Source: Chlamydiota bacterium (GTDB lineage Bacteria > Chlamydiota > Chlamydiia > Chlamydiales > Rhabdochlamydiaceae). From it: a DNA stretch of 6,285 nucleotides. The translations under genes were made by a program, and so were the position numbers. The notes below the pieces were generated by a model that saw only the letters and a program-made list of their open reading frames with translations, was not told the DNA's origin and ran no database searches. The stretch lies in assembly GCA_016866585.1 (NCBI GenBank), contig VGMB01000095.1, positions 1 through 6,285 of the forward strand. Reading direction: 5' to 3'. Positions 5,584 through 6,285 of the stretch are shown piece by piece. The first letter of the stretch is position 1, and each line of letters opens with the position of its first letter.

Positions 5584-6285
5584 ATGAAACCAATTTTAGA
5601 AATCACTAGTTTACAAAACCCTAAGATCAAAACTGCATCTAAGTTGTTCGATAGAAGAGATCGTGATCAGACTGGGTTGTTTTTAGTAGAAGGGTATAGA
5701 GAGCTTAAACGTGCTGCGGATAAAAATAGTAAAATTATAACTCTTTTTATCTGCCCAGAGCTTTTTTTAGGGGAAAATGAAAATGCCCTTATAGAACAGA
5801 TCAGATTAAAGGGCTCTGATGTATTCTTGTGCGATAAGAAGGTGTTTTCTAAATTGTCATATAGAGATAGACCTGATGGGCTTATTGCTGTTGTTAAGCA
5901 AATGAAGCTTTCTCTATCAGATCTGTCTAACACCTTAGGTAAGAAAAAAAATCCAGTCTTTCTTGTAGCAGAATCTATTGAAAAACCAGGTAATTTGGGA
6001 ACAATACTTCGTTCTTGCGATGCAACAGGTGTCGATGGTGTTATTGTTTGTGATAGATGCACTGACATTTATAATCCTAATGTTGTTCGTGCAAGTGTAG
6101 GTACTCTTTTTACTTTGCCTGTCGTAGAAGCCACAAGCTCTGAGACTCTGTCTTGGCTAAAAGAGAATAATATCCAAATTCTTTCTTCAACACCCAATAC
6201 AGATGTCGAATATACTGATGCAGATCTTTCTGGTCCTGTTGCTGTTGTTGTAGGAACTGAGCAGCTTGGATTGTCCGATACATGG
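5584..6285 (+). CDS. SpoU/TrmH-family RNA 2'-O-methyltransferase, C-terminus cut by window
   Basis: This family transfers methyl from S-adenosylmethionine to the ribose 2'-OH of rRNA or tRNA, using a trefoil-knot SPOUT fold. The 234 codons seen have an N-terminal substrate-binding domain (about 1-105) with SLQNPKIKTASKL and FLVEGYRELKRA, typical of rRNA methyltransferases of the TrmH/RlmB/TsnR type. The SPOUT domain begins near 124. Motif 1 is EKPGNLGTILRSCDATG (133-149) with catalytic-type Arg143. Motif 2 is VVGTEQLGLSDTW (222-234), ending exactly at the window edge. Motif 3 and the stop lie beyond, perhaps 35-40 residues on. ATG 5584 is the chosen start. An in-frame ATG at 5575 would add MFY. 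Neither has a clear Shine-Dalgarno site, and 5584 leaves more room after the TATAAT at 5555. The exact substrate cannot be told from the sequence. Confidence 0.92.
   Translation, partial: MKPILEITSLQNPKIKTASKLFDRRDRDQTGLFLVEGYRELKRAADKNSKIITLFICPELFLGENENALIEQIRLKGSDVFLCDKKVFSKLSYRDRPDGLIAVVKQMKLSLSDLSNTLGKKKNPVFLVAESIEKPGNLGTILRSCDATGVDGVIVCDRCTDIYNPNVVRASVGTLFTLPVVEATSSETLSWLKENNIQILSSTPNTDVEYTDADLSGPVAVVVGTEQLGLSDTW

Noticed and set aside
5001..6068. Minus-strand open frames opposite cinA and the methyltransferase gene (5001-5279, 5667-6068)
   Set aside because: The opposite strand carries clear CinA and SpoU motifs; these are by-chance frames.

Overview
The window is an AT-rich bacterial chromosome segment (mid-to-upper 30s % GC by eye) with every gene on the + strand. 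The gene order nrdR-dksA-lspA, a DksA with a mostly cysteine-free zinc-finger remnant, and the general protein style point to the phylum Chlamydiota. An environmental or symbiotic lineage (Parachlamydia/Simkania/Rhabdochlamydia-like) seems likelier than Chlamydia itself. This assignment comes from recalled family knowledge, not a search.

Layout: positions 1-171 hold a strong intrinsic terminator for an unseen upstream gene, then a good sigma70-type promoter and a leader. Positions 172-2002 carry glmS (glucosamine-6-phosphate synthase), broken by two single-base losses. The three reading-frame pieces join into a 610-residue protein of normal family length. After a 159-base intergenic region comes a tight five-gene cluster: nrdR (2162-2665), dksA (2652-3017), lspA (3017-3535), an unrecognised gene (3557-4282) and cinA (4279-5511). 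It has three overlapping junctions and one 21-base gap, and is probably one transcript with translational coupling. Then comes a short region with a candidate -10 element, followed by a SpoU/TrmH-type RNA methyltransferase (5584 onward) cut by the window edge.

Functions: the cluster mixes nucleotide-reduction control (NrdR), transcription control (DksA family), lipoprotein maturation (LspA) and NMN/NAD salvage or repair (CinA). It looks like a housekeeping operon rather than one pathway. GlmS would make glucosamine-6-phosphate for UDP-GlcNAc, hence lipid A and peptidoglycan.

The most notable observation is the glmS lesion. Neighbouring genes read correctly through longer homopolymers (T9, T9, T8, T7, A8), and glmS also has a Ser-to-Phe change in its sugar-phosphate-binding loop. 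Real gene decay is therefore at least as plausible as sequencing error. I see no mobile element, CRISPR array, tRNA or rRNA, and no clear novel multi-gene system.
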